Positions 1 through 6,207 of a stretch of DNA of 11,728 nucleotides are shown here, in pieces. Where the stretch lies: NCBI GenBank assembly GCA_051656485.1, contig JBOGBZ010000043.1, forward strand, positions 1 to 11,728, read 5' to 3'. Position numbers and translations under genes: made by a program. The stretch comes from JBOFDK01 sp051656485 (lineage in GTDB: Bacteria; Bacillota; Clostridia; Lachnospirales; Cellulosilyticaceae). Below the pieces are notes generated by a model. That model worked only from the letters and a program-made list of their open reading frames with translations. It ran no database searches and was not told the DNA's origin. Every line of letters starts with the position of its first letter. Position 1 is the stretch's first letter.

Positions 1-129
1 ATGCTTTATGAAGAGAAAAAAAGATTCAAAGACATTACTTTTATCAAAGTCAAAGGCCATAGTGATAATCAAGGTAATAATAAAGCAGATACACTGGCAA
101 ATAAAGGGATGGACCAGATGAATGGGTAA
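1..129 (+). CDS. rnhA: Ribonuclease H, C-terminal fragment (gene cut by window edge)
   Basis: This is the last 42 residues of an RNase H-fold protein that cleaves the RNA strand of RNA-DNA hybrids. The visible part holds the family's C-terminal signature: VKGHSDNQGN is the flexible His loop (His at fragment residue 20), followed by NKADTLAN, whose Asp (residue 30) is the last acidic metal ligand of the active site. The other acidic catalytic residues would lie upstream of the window, so the ATG at base 1 is probably an internal methionine and not the start. Classical RNase HI and the clostridial form with an N-terminal viroplasmin-like domain cannot be told apart from this end. A strong hairpin terminator follows about 80 bases after the stop. 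Confidence 0.72.
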   Translation: MLYEEKKRFKDITFIKVKGHSDNQGNNKADTLANKGMDQMNG

Positions 130-211
130 GTTAGTCGCATACACTATAGAGTAAGTAATGAGCTATGGAACAATTGTTTACTGGTGAGTCGGATAAGCGC
201 TAGTATACGGG

Positions 212-251
212 AAAAAGGCGATGGTGACGTAAAAGTCACCATCGCCTTTTT
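212..251. terminator. Bidirectional intrinsic terminator after the RNase H gene
   Basis: A perfect 17-bp inverted repeat (212-228 with 235-251) encloses the 6-base loop GTAAAA. The outer pairs are five A on the left and five T on the right, so the hairpin is followed by a U tract on either strand. It ends the RNase H transcript and isolates it from the paralogue cluster. Confidence 0.9.
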
Positions 252-272
252 CGATGCCCCAAGAGCGCAGGG

Positions 273-301
273 ACAAATGATAAGAAAGTAGCATATAATG
301 A
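273..301 (+). promoter_or_regulatory. Candidate promoter of the SPOCS-like cluster, possibly sporulation-sigma type
   Basis: GCATATAATG at 291-300 contains a perfect TATAAT (294-299), but the hexamer 17 bases further upstream (GGACAA, 271-276) is a poor sigma-A -35. The same stretch resembles the mother-cell sigma-K pattern: AC at 273-274, 17 bases, then CATA at 292-295. That fit is loose because the sigma-K -10 element usually ends in TA and here ends in TG. The position, about 30 bases before the first gene, suits a promoter. The sigma assignment is an inference. Confidence 0.35.
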
Positions 302-328
302 AGTATCTTGTAGATCGGAGGCGATTAG

Positions 329-772
329 ATGTATTGTGAGAGATGTTGTTGGGAGATGAACCATGGAAAACTTCTAGGAGAAGGTGAACAAGCAGCCGTA
401 GGTACTTCAGTTTTTAATATAGGAGGAATTGTTAAAAACACTCAATTTAAACAAATAAAACAGGACATAAAAAAGAAAATAGTTATGCTAACCCAAGATT
501 GTAGTGGAAATATCTTGACCCAAGTTTTGCTAGTAGGTCAATTCGATGTTGAGTTAGAATTGACTACAGTAGTTAACCAGACAGAAGAGGTGATAACCGT
601 TCCATATGTCCTTCCTTTCAATCAAGTTATCGAATTATGTGAGGTTTACGATGAAATGGTTGAAAGTAAATTGGAAATAGAACATCAAAAAGCCACTATT
701 GAAGAGCTAGGCAACGGCTTCATTGGATTGCAAGTAGAATTGGTATGGAATACTTGTATTTTCCCCAAATAG
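329..772 (+). CDS. SPOCS/DUF3794-like protein, paralogue 1 of 3
   Basis: This 147-residue soluble protein has no signal peptide or membrane segment. The ATG is fixed by GGAGG at 317-321, seven bases upstream. It alternates beta-strand-like stretches: LLGEGEQAAV (15-24), VLLVGQFDVELEL (66-78), VPYVLPFNQVIEL (91-103), and VWNTCI (139-144) near the end. A strand carrying GxxxVEL followed by a PFxQ motif is the pattern I associate with the SPOCS (DUF3794) domain of spore-coat assembly proteins such as SipL, so a role in the spore envelope is plausible but inferred. Several Cys (3, 6, 7, 58, 104, 143) could form disulfides or bind metal. It is followed by two homologues with short gaps, probably one transcription unit. 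The family call comes from pattern recognition only. Confidence 0.6.
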   Translation: MYCERCCWEMNHGKLLGEGEQAAVGTSVFNIGGIVKNTQFKQIKQDIKKKIVMLTQDCSGNILTQVLLVGQFDVELELTTVVNQTEEVITVPYVLPFNQVIELCEVYDEMVESKLEIEHQKATIEELGNGFIGLQVELVWNTCIFPK

Positions 773-822
773 TAGAATGAAGTATTTGAGGGATGTATAT
801 TTTAGAGACTGGAGGGGTTTAG

Positions 823-1245
823 ATGTATTGGGAACTAGGGAAAGAACATGACCAAAGAAAAGAGTTATTAGGCCAAGGTGATAAGGCAGAAGTTTTTTTT
901 ATGGGCATAACAAAGCCAGCAGATATTATTGAAAGTGCTACTATAAAAAAAACAACGGTTAAAATTATATCAAAAGAATTAATACAAGGAACAACTTGTA
1001 AAAATAGACCCATTACAAAAGTGCTTATAACAGGGGCCTTTGAGGTGGAAGTAACCCTTAGGATTTTAAATAAGGATCAAAAAGTAGGCATTGTAAAGCC
1101 ATTTAATCAACTAGTAGAGCTATGTGAACCATATAATGGGGCAATAGAAGCTAAAGTGATTATTGAAAGTGAAGAGGTAGAGATTGTAGAAATACCTAGA
1201 TTTGGATTTAATATTAGCTTAGCGTGGCATACGTGTATTTATTAA
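823..1245 (+). CDS. SPOCS/DUF3794-like protein, paralogue 2 of 3
   Basis: This 140-residue protein is a clear duplicate of the preceding gene. Shared blocks are LLGQGDKAEV (15-24), VLITGAFEVEV (67-77), PFNQLVELCEPY (93-104, against PFNQVIELCEVY in paralogue 1), the following IEAKVIIE (108-115), and AWHTCIY at the C-terminus. Both genes also start with ATGTATTG and share an AATGAAGTAT upstream element, so the duplicated unit included the leader. GGAGGGG at 811-817 supports the start. The gap from the previous stop is 50 bases with no terminator, which favours co-transcription. The function is inferred from resemblance to the SPOCS domain and is possibly spore-coat related. No catalytic motif is seen. 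Confidence 0.6.
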   Translation: MYWELGKEHDQRKELLGQGDKAEVFFMGITKPADIIESATIKKTTVKIISKELIQGTTCKNRPITKVLITGAFEVEVTLRILNKDQKVGIVKPFNQLVELCEPYNGAIEAKVIIESEEVEIVEIPRFGFNISLAWHTCIY

Positions 1246-1269
1246 AGAGAGCAAGGAAGGAGGAAGGGT

Positions 1270-1719
1270 ATGGGCTACAATAAACAAGTAGGGCATGAGG
1301 CATGTCTCTTAGGTGGAGAAAGTGGAAGTATACTATATAGATATGAGTTGCCAACAATATTACCAGATGTTAAAGAAGTAAAAGAAATAAGACAACTAGA
1401 AACCAATCTAAAAAAGAGCAAAATTATTGTTACAGAAACTTGCTGTGGAAAAGAAATATATAAACTAGTGCTTATAGGAACAGTAAAAGTAGAAGTGACT
1501 TATAAAGTACTTTCATCTACTGATTGGACGGAAAAAGCGATTTTTGAAGTACCATTTACACAAAGTATACCGATACAAAGACCTTGTAGCAAAATCAACA
1601 AAAAGGATATTAAAATAGAAAGTCTTACAGCATTTAATGCACCATATGCAAACTTTATAGAATCAAAAGCACGACTTATATGGGTGAGTATGGTTTGGAG
1701 AACGTGTATTTATGAATAG
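1270..1719 (+). CDS. SPOCS/DUF3794-like protein, paralogue 3 of 3 (most divergent)
   Basis: This 149-residue protein keeps the framework of its two neighbours: LLGGESGS (13-20), a TCCGKEI turn (57-63) leading into LVLIGTVKVEVTYKV (66-80), FEVPFTQSIPI (92-102), and WRTCIYE at the end. Of the three it looks most like the canonical SPOCS/DUF3794 repeat because of the VEVTYKV strand followed by VPFTQSIPI. The conserved WxTCI tail across all three suggests a shared binding or cross-linking role for that Cys. GGAAGGAGG just upstream (1255-1263) supports the ATG at 1270, and the gap from the previous stop is only 24 bases, consistent with an operon. The role in the spore coat or exosporium is an inference from the family. 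Confidence 0.6.
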   Translation: MGYNKQVGHEACLLGGESGSILYRYELPTILPDVKEVKEIRQLETNLKKSKIIVTETCCGKEIYKLVLIGTVKVEVTYKVLSSTDWTEKAIFEVPFTQSIPIQRPCSKINKKDIKIESLTAFNAPYANFIESKARLIWVSMVWRTCIYE

Positions 1720-1740
1720 GTAAGGTAGAGGTTGATGTCA

Positions 1741-1780
1741 ACGCCTTCTCCCATCTGAAAAATGAGATTGGAGAGGGCGT
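1741..1780. other. Long hairpin without a U tract after the paralogue cluster
   Basis: ACGCCTTCTCCCATCT (1741-1756) pairs with AGATTGGAGAGGGCGT (1765-1780) across an 8-base loop. The 16-bp stem has one G-U pair and one mismatch. Neither side is followed by a T run, so it is not a classical intrinsic terminator. It could stabilise the 3' end of the upstream mRNA, be a degenerate terminator, or be part of a small RNA. A short imperfect palindrome (GTTGA-TG-TCAAC, 1731-1742) abuts its left arm. Confidence 0.5.
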
Positions 1781-1804
1781 AGCTATGAAAAAAGAGGCAT
1801 AAGG

Positions 1805-1833
1805 TTGCTTTTGGTAGTAGGTAGGCTTATAAT
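1805..1833 (+). promoter_or_regulatory. Sigma-A promoter for the 93-residue protein gene
   Basis: TTGCTT (1805-1810) and a perfect TATAAT (1828-1833) are separated by exactly 17 bases. Transcription would start near 1840, giving a leader of about 30 bases. This makes the downstream gene independent of the SPOCS-like cluster. Confidence 0.7.
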
Positions 1834-1868
1834 AAGGGTAATCTAACAATAGAAAGTAGGTAGCCCTA

Positions 1869-2150
1869 ATGGAAGAAAAGACATATACGTCAAAATTAGA
1901 TACTATCTATAGGGATACAAAGGCACGTACACTTGAACATCTAGAGAAATTGAAGGATGAGAACCAAGGGGAAATCATCGAATCAGATCGTATATTTCAG
2001 TACTTACAGCAGACCATAGACTGTTTACAACTTTGTATTGACCATTTACCAAAAGAGTCAGAGACACGTATGCGCTATGCCATGTATAAAGATGAATTAG
2101 GCGAGCTTGGAGATGAAGTTGTAAAGCTCACTAATCCAAATAGGTGGTAA
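1869..2150 (+). CDS. Small helical hypothetical protein
   Basis: I do not recognise this 93-residue protein. It is acidic and highly charged, has no membrane segment, and appears almost entirely alpha-helical. Residues 8-32 and 40-60 (heptad-like LEHLEKLKD, FQYLQQTIDCLQLCIDHL) could form a helical hairpin, and the C-terminal part (68-88) is another amphipathic helix ending in NPNRW. Two Cys (52, 56) are spaced CxxxC on one helix face. The ATG has only a modest ribosome site (AGTAGG, 1855-1860), but a 17-base-spaced sigma-A promoter upstream and a terminator downstream define it as a separate monocistronic unit, which supports a real gene. A cytosolic adaptor or regulator is possible, but no function can be assigned. 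Confidence 0.75.
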   Translation: MEEKTYTSKLDTIYRDTKARTLEHLEKLKDENQGEIIESDRIFQYLQQTIDCLQLCIDHLPKESETRMRYAMYKDELGELGDEVVKLTNPNRW

Positions 2151-2193
2151 GGCATATTGGTGTTTTAAGCACATAGAATAATAGAAGTTAACT

Positions 2194-2241
2194 AATCCTT
2201 GTACAGCAAACATATGTTGTATAAGGATTTTTATTATTTTT
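2194..2241 (+). terminator. Intrinsic terminator of the 93-residue protein gene
   Basis: A 15-bp stem (2194-2208 with 2215-2229, two G-U pairs) encloses the loop AACATA and is followed by a T-rich run to 2241. It separates the small gene from pilT. Confidence 0.85.
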
Positions 2242-2269
2242 AAAGAGGGGGAAGCTAGAAGGGTTAAGA

Positions 2270-2299
2270 TAGACAAATGTTGTCAAATTATGTTAATAT
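2270..2299 (+). promoter_or_regulatory. Candidate sigma-A promoter upstream of pilT
   Basis: TAGACA (2270-2275) matches the -35 consensus at five of six positions. TAATAT (2294-2299), 18 bases downstream, is a four-of-six -10. It would give a leader of roughly 110 bases before pilT. A weaker sigma-D-like alternative lies at 2321-2347 (see findings). Confidence 0.35.
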
Positions 2300-2419
2300 A
2301 AAAAGAATAGAATGAAAATTTAAAATAAATTCTGAGTATACCGAAGCATTTAGTAATTAATGTAAGGAAATGACGGGGAATGGGAATGAGAAATATCAGA
2401 GATAGTATAGGGGGAAACG

Positions 2420-3478
2420 ATGAAAAATATAGACAAGATATTAAACTTTGCAAGAGAGCAGAAGTGCTCAGATATTCATATTACGGATGGAGAGGGGATT
2501 ATCGTTCGTAAGGATGGGAAGATGCATCGTGTGGATGTAGGGCTTCCTATTGATAAGATTGTATTTATATTGAAGGAAATGTTAAATGATGAGCAAGCTG
2601 CACAGCTTGACAGTGGGAAGGATGTAGACTTTTGTTATGTCATGGATACAGGGGAGCGACAAAGGGTCAATATGTATCATCAGCAAGACCGTGTGACAGC
2701 GGCTATACGTATCCTCAATACGCAGGTGCCAAGCATGAGTTCTTTTGATTTTCCACCTGTTATCGAGGCGTTGACCCATCAGCCAAGGGGCTTAATCCTT
2801 GTGACAGGACCAACAGGAAGTGGTAAGACGACGACGCTTGCGGCGATGATAGATGCCATTAATGCATCAAGAAAAGGGCATATACTGACAATCGAGGATC
2901 CCATAGAGTATATCCACCCTAGCAAAGAGTGTGTGGTTCACCAAAGAGAGGTTGGACGTGACATCGATACTTTTGAGCATGCCATCAAGAGTGCAATGAG
3001 ACAAGATCCAGACGTTATCCTAGTAGGGGAGATGCGGGATCTAGAGACCATTTCGGCGGCGCTTACAGCGGCGGAGACAGGACACTTGGTATTGGGGACA
3101 CTTCATACCACAGGAGCGGCCAATACGATTAACCGTATCATAGACGTATTTCCACCACATGGACAAGCTCAAATTCGTATGCAGCTTGCAAGCTCACTCA
3201 AAGGGGTTATTAGCCAGCAACTCTTGCCTCTAGCTGATGGCAAAGGACGATGTATGGCAATGGAAGTGCTTGTGGTGACCGATGCTGTATCGAGCATGAT
3301 TCGTGACAACAAGTCACATCAGATTAATGCCACAATGCAGACTGGCAGTAGGGATGGTATGATGACACTTAATGCAAGCCTTTTGAAATTAGCACATGAA
3401 GGCAAGGTTGCAGTAGAAGATGCTATGCATGCCGCGAGTGATAAAGATGAATTCATGAGAATGTTTAATCGATCATAA
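2420..3478 (+). CDS. pilT: PilT-family type IV pilus retraction ATPase
   Basis: This 352-residue secretion-type hexameric ATPase powers pilus retraction at the cytoplasmic face of type IV pilus machines. The N-terminal PAS-like domain (about 1-100) carries the family's SDIHIT start. The RecA-like domain has Walker A GPTGSGKTTT (130-139, Lys136), the Asp box IEDPIEY (158-164, Glu163), Walker B ILVGEMRD (200-207, Glu204), and the His box GHLVLGTLHTT (221-231, His222 and His229). From memory, these positions coincide with those of Pseudomonas aeruginosa PilT, so the protein looks intact and collinear with no insertions. The C-terminal AVSSMIRDNK region corresponds to the AIRNLIRE motif of retraction ATPases and favours PilT over the assembly ATPase PilB. 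AGGGGG at 2409-2414 supports the start. No other pilus gene lies nearby, so the rest of the machine must be elsewhere. Confidence 0.93.
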   Translation: MKNIDKILNFAREQKCSDIHITDGEGIIVRKDGKMHRVDVGLPIDKIVFILKEMLNDEQAAQLDSGKDVDFCYVMDTGERQRVNMYHQQDRVTAAIRILNTQVPSMSSFDFPPVIEALTHQPRGLILVTGPTGSGKTTTLAAMIDAINASRKGHILTIEDPIEYIHPSKECVVHQREVGRDIDTFEHAIKSAMRQDPDVILVGEMRDLETISAALTAAETGHLVLGTLHTTGAANTINRIIDVFPPHGQAQIRMQLASSLKGVISQQLLPLADGKGRCMAMEVLVVTDAVSSMIRDNKSHQINATMQTGSRDGMMTLNASLLKLAHEGKVAVEDAMHAASDKDEFMRMFNRS

Positions 3479-3492
3479 ATCAAGTACAATAT

Positions 3493-3535
3493 AAAACCAG
3501 CCATTTATAGACGTGTGCTATAAATGGCTGGTTTT
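3493..3535. terminator. Bidirectional terminator between pilT and the HdeD-like gene
   Basis: A perfect 18-bp inverted repeat (3493-3510 with 3518-3535) encloses a 7-base loop and has AAAA and TTTT at its outer ends. It serves both convergent genes. Confidence 0.92.
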
Positions 3536-3553
3536 GCATTGTAAAGAAGAAAC

Positions 3554-4066
3554 TTAGAGTTTACGGAGTTGTAACCCTAAGTATATTTCCATAGCAGCTA
3601 CTAAGATAAAGTACATACCGATGACATAAGGGATATAAGGAATTACAAAAATCAACATATAAGGTGCCAGAATAATGATAAAGCCTATAATGATAGCAGC
3701 TAATGCAGCAAAAGACTTGAAATTGACCCCGAAGCCTTTGGTTTGAAAAAGGAGAAGTAGAGAGAGAAGTCCTCTTATAAGAGACCATATGCCATAGAAG
3801 ATGAGCATCATCTCAATACTTGTAATAGGGGACAAAATAAGCATCAGACCAAAAATGATATCAATACCACTAGCTAATAAACGATAAAGTTTAGAAGAAC
3901 TTTTGAAGCTACGAATGATTTTTGCGATGGCAGAGATAATAATAAGTATACCGATTAAAAAGGTTAGATTGAGAAGTGACTCTATGGGATTTGCAAAAAA
4001 TAAAAGGCCTATAAAGGCCAAGAGAGCACCCTCGACTATAAAAAGTTTGTCTAAATAATTTTTCAT
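3554..4066 (-). CDS. HdeD/DUF308-family integral membrane protein
   Basis: This 170-residue protein is almost wholly hydrophobic and consists of three similar helical-hairpin repeats. Each has a GxxxFxxP-type turn: IGLLFFANPIES (19-30), IFGLMLILSPITS (71-83), and IIGFIIILAPYML (126-138). Each is followed by a second helix with a glycine-rich start. This repeated two-helix unit is typical of the HdeD (DUF308) family, whose named member is an acid-resistance membrane protein in E. coli; the biochemical role in Firmicutes is unknown. I chose the ATG at 4066 because GAGGTG (complement of 4072-4077) lies five bases upstream. In-frame ATGs at 4069 and 4090 lie too close to, or upstream of, that ribosome site. 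It is transcribed alone and convergent to pilT. Confidence 0.85.
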   Translation of the reverse strand: MKNYLDKLFIVEGALLAFIGLLFFANPIESLLNLTFLIGILIIISAIAKIIRSFKSSSKLYRLLASGIDIIFGLMLILSPITSIEMMLIFYGIWSLIRGLLSLLLLFQTKGFGVNFKSFAALAAIIIGFIIILAPYMLIFVIPYIPYVIGMYFILVAAMEIYLGLQLRKL

Positions 4067-4191
4067 CATTTCACCTCGTATAGGATACATATAAATATAG
4101 TATGGCTTAATTTGAGGGATACATACGCTATTGAATAAGAAGCGTTCGATTCAAATGAAAATAGAAAAGAGTACTTAATAAAGGAAAAATT

Positions 4192-4200
4192 TGATATACT
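4192..4200 (+). promoter_or_regulatory. Extended -10 promoter for the DedA-family gene
   Basis: TGATATACT at 4192-4200 is an extended -10 element (TGnTATACT). No good -35 lies at the expected distance, as is common for extended -10 promoters. Transcription would start near 4207, giving a leader of about 44 bases. Confidence 0.5.
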
Positions 4201-4250
4201 AGTTACGTATGAATTGAAGAAGAGTTGAAAAATAAGAAGGAGTACATAAG

Positions 4251-4715
4251 ATGTGGACAGCAATGTTAATCATTTTTGGAATTATGATCTTAGAAGGCTT
4301 AAACTTGACAGGCATTCCTGCTATTGTGATTTTACCAACAGTAGGACTTTTGGCAGCAGAGGGAAGCTTACATATAGGAAGTGTATTGGCAATCACTATA
4401 CTAGGAAGTATTGTAGGTAATGTCATTTATTATTTGGTTATACGTATGATAGGGCCTAAAATCTATGATAAGATCTATGAAAAATTTAAAGGAATGCGCA
4501 AGTCGTTGGATAAAGCAGATGTACTTGTAACGAAGTATGGCAATAAGACATGTTGCATAGGGCGGGTGATTCCAGGTGTAAGAACGGTAGTATCGCTTGT
4601 AGCAGGTACATTTAAGATTCATTTCACACAGTTTTTAGGCTATTCGACAATAGGGATTATTGTGTGGAATGGGGTGCTAGTACTTGTGGGTTATTTCTTT
4701 GGAGGCGTCTTGTAA
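4251..4715 (+). CDS. DedA-family membrane protein (short form)
   Basis: DedA (VTT-domain) proteins are polytopic inner-membrane proteins implicated in envelope homeostasis, with members that flip undecaprenyl phosphate or phospholipids. The hallmark is GRVIPGVRT (104-112), the conserved F/I-GRFIPGxRT loop with its essential-type Arg, followed by SLVAGT (115-120). Upstream are LEGLNLTGIP (14-23), corresponding to the first re-entrant region, and the G-rich helix GSIVGNVIYYLV (52-63). At 154 residues it is shorter than the roughly 200 usual for the family, and the extreme N-terminal helix is abbreviated. AAGGAG at 4237-4242, eight bases upstream, nevertheless supports this ATG, so the short form appears genuine. 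The MATE gene follows 70 bases later with no terminator between them, so read-through is possible. Confidence 0.85.
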   Translation: MWTAMLIIFGIMILEGLNLTGIPAIVILPTVGLLAAEGSLHIGSVLAITILGSIVGNVIYYLVIRMIGPKIYDKIYEKFKGMRKSLDKADVLVTKYGNKTCCIGRVIPGVRTVVSLVAGTFKIHFTQFLGYSTIGIIVWNGVLVLVGYFFGGVL

Positions 4716-4744
4716 AAAAAGTACACTTGAGATGAAGAATAGGC

Positions 4745-4750
4745 TATAAT
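4745..4750 (+). promoter_or_regulatory. Possible -10 element for the MATE gene
   Basis: A perfect TATAAT lies 35 bases before the MATE start codon, after the DedA stop. No convincing -35 is found at 16-18 bases; TTGAGA at 4727-4732 is only 12 bases away. It may be an internal promoter within a dedA-MATE unit. Confidence 0.3.
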
Positions 4751-4785
4751 GGAGGATGGTTTAAAAGATAAGGAGATTATAAAAG

Positions 4786-6141
4786 ATGACAAATGACATG
4801 ACACAAGGCAATCCTTTTAAGTTATTTATATGGTTTTCCATTCCATTACTTATCGGAAATGTCTTTCAGCAACTATACAGTATGGTAGATACCATTATTG
4901 TAGGGAATTTTTTAGGAGAAGAGGCATTGGCAGCAGTAGGATCTACAGGCTCTATGTTTTTCCTAGTAAATGGTTTTTTACTGGGGCTTACCAGTGGTTT
5001 TTCCGTTATGGTAGCACAAAGGTTTGGTGCGAAAGATGAAAAAGGGGTCAAAAAAGCTATTGCCAGTAATATAGCACTTACAGTAATTATTACGATTGTA
5101 ACGACCATTGTTATGCTCATGTTAAAGACACCTCTTTTAAAATTAATGAATACACCAGATAATGTGTTTGATTTAGCAAATGCGTATATCACGGTGATTT
5201 ATGCAGGTATCTTCACTCAGGCTTTTTACAATATGTCTGCGGGAATCTTACGTGCATTAGGCGATAGTAAGACGCCATTGTATTTCTTGATCGTAGCGTC
5301 TATCGTCAATATCGTATTAGACTTAGTGTTTATAGTGAACTTCAAAATGGGTGTAGCAGGAGCTGCTTATGCGACTAATATTGCTCAAGGTTTAGCAGCA
5401 GTCTTATGCCTAATTTATAGTTATAAACGTTTTAAAATTTTACGACTTAAGAAGGAAGACTTTGAAGGCTGTAGTAGCTATTATCGTACCCATCTCAGCA
5501 TAGGGCTACCGATGGCATTACAGTTTTCCATTACAGCCATGGGGATTATGACTCTTCAAAGTGCGATTAATACCTTTGGTTCAAGTGTTATGGCAGCATA
5601 CACAGCAGCATCTAAGGTGATTCAGTTAGTGATGCAGCCACTTATTACTTATGGGGTATCTACGGCGACGTTCGTAGGACAGAATTTAGGGGCAGGTAAT
5701 TATAAGCGTATCCGAGAAGGTGTGAAAACTATCACCATTCTTTCCATAGTGACGAGTCTTATGTCCAGTGCTGTCTTATTAGCACTAGGAAAAACACTGG
5801 TAGGATTCTTCTTGGATAATCCAAGTCAAGAAGTCATCGGGTATGCAAGTCAAGTATTGAACTATGCAGCGATGTTTCTCATTCCGCTAAGCTTGATTTT
5901 TATCTATCGTAATGCCCTTCAAGGCATGGGAGAATCTTTCATACCTATGATGGCAGGGGTGTTTGAACTTGTGGCACGTGCGGTTGTCGCCTATACATTA
6001 CCAGCATTTATAGGTTTTGCAGGGATATGTCTTGCAGATCCAGCAGCATGGATTGCAGCTTTCGTACCACTTATGATTACTTACTTCATAAAAATGAAAA
6101 AAGTACAACTTCAGATGGCAGGGGAAGAGCAGGCTTGTTAA
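4786..6141 (+). CDS. MATE-family multidrug/metabolite exporter
   Basis: This 451-residue protein fits the typical length and architecture of MATE transporters: two bundles of six membrane helices that export cationic drugs or metabolites in exchange for Na+ or H+. The N-terminal bundle opens with the classic PFKLFIWFSIPLLIGNVFQQ (10-29), then YSMVDTIIVGNFLGEEALAAVG (31-52), which holds the conserved Asp35 and GxxALAAVG turn. It continues with GFSVMVAQRFGAKD (71-84). The second bundle repeats the pattern, including TATFVGQNLGAGNYKR, equivalent to the AQ-xGA motif of the first half. The protein appears complete. AAGGAG at 4770-4775 supports the start. It is convergent to an ABC-F gene with a shared terminator. 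The substrate cannot be predicted from sequence. Confidence 0.92.
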   Translation: MTNDMTQGNPFKLFIWFSIPLLIGNVFQQLYSMVDTIIVGNFLGEEALAAVGSTGSMFFLVNGFLLGLTSGFSVMVAQRFGAKDEKGVKKAIASNIALTVIITIVTTIVMLMLKTPLLKLMNTPDNVFDLANAYITVIYAGIFTQAFYNMSAGILRALGDSKTPLYFLIVASIVNIVLDLVFIVNFKMGVAGAAYATNIAQGLAAVLCLIYSYKRFKILRLKKEDFEGCSSYYRTHLSIGLPMALQFSITAMGIMTLQSAINTFGSSVMAAYTAASKVIQLVMQPLITYGVSTATFVGQNLGAGNYKRIREGVKTITILSIVTSLMSSAVLLALGKTLVGFFLDNPSQEVIGYASQVLNYAAMFLIPLSLIFIYRNALQGMGESFIPMMAGVFELVARAVVAYTLPAFIGFAGICLADPAAWIAAFVPLMITYFIKMKKVQLQMAGEEQAC

Positions 6142-6158
6142 ACTTAATATAAAGAGAG

Positions 6159-6201
6159 AAAGCCCGATCATGCAGCGTTTGACGAAGCATGATCGGGCTT
6201 T
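6159..6201. terminator. Bidirectional terminator between the MATE and ABC-F genes
   Basis: A perfect 15-bp inverted repeat (6159-6173 with 6187-6201) encloses a 13-base loop, with AAAG at one end and CTTTTG at the other. It ends both convergent transcripts. Confidence 0.9.
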
Positions 6202-6207
6202 TGTGTA

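Noticed and set aside
1785..1802. Five-codon frame MKKEA after the hairpin
   Set aside because: It is too short and lacks a ribosome site; nothing suggests a leader peptide.
2280..2302. TTGTCA followed by TATAAA as a promoter
   Set aside because: The spacer is only 11 bases, too short for sigma-A.
4067..4090. Upstream ATG starts (4069 and 4090) for the HdeD-like protein
   Set aside because: The ribosome site GAGGTG lies downstream of the ATG at 4090 and too close to the ATG at 4069; the ATG at 4066 fits best.
4727..4750. TTGAGA plus TATAAT as a full promoter for the MATE gene
   Set aside because: The spacer is 12 bases; only the -10 was kept, at low confidence.
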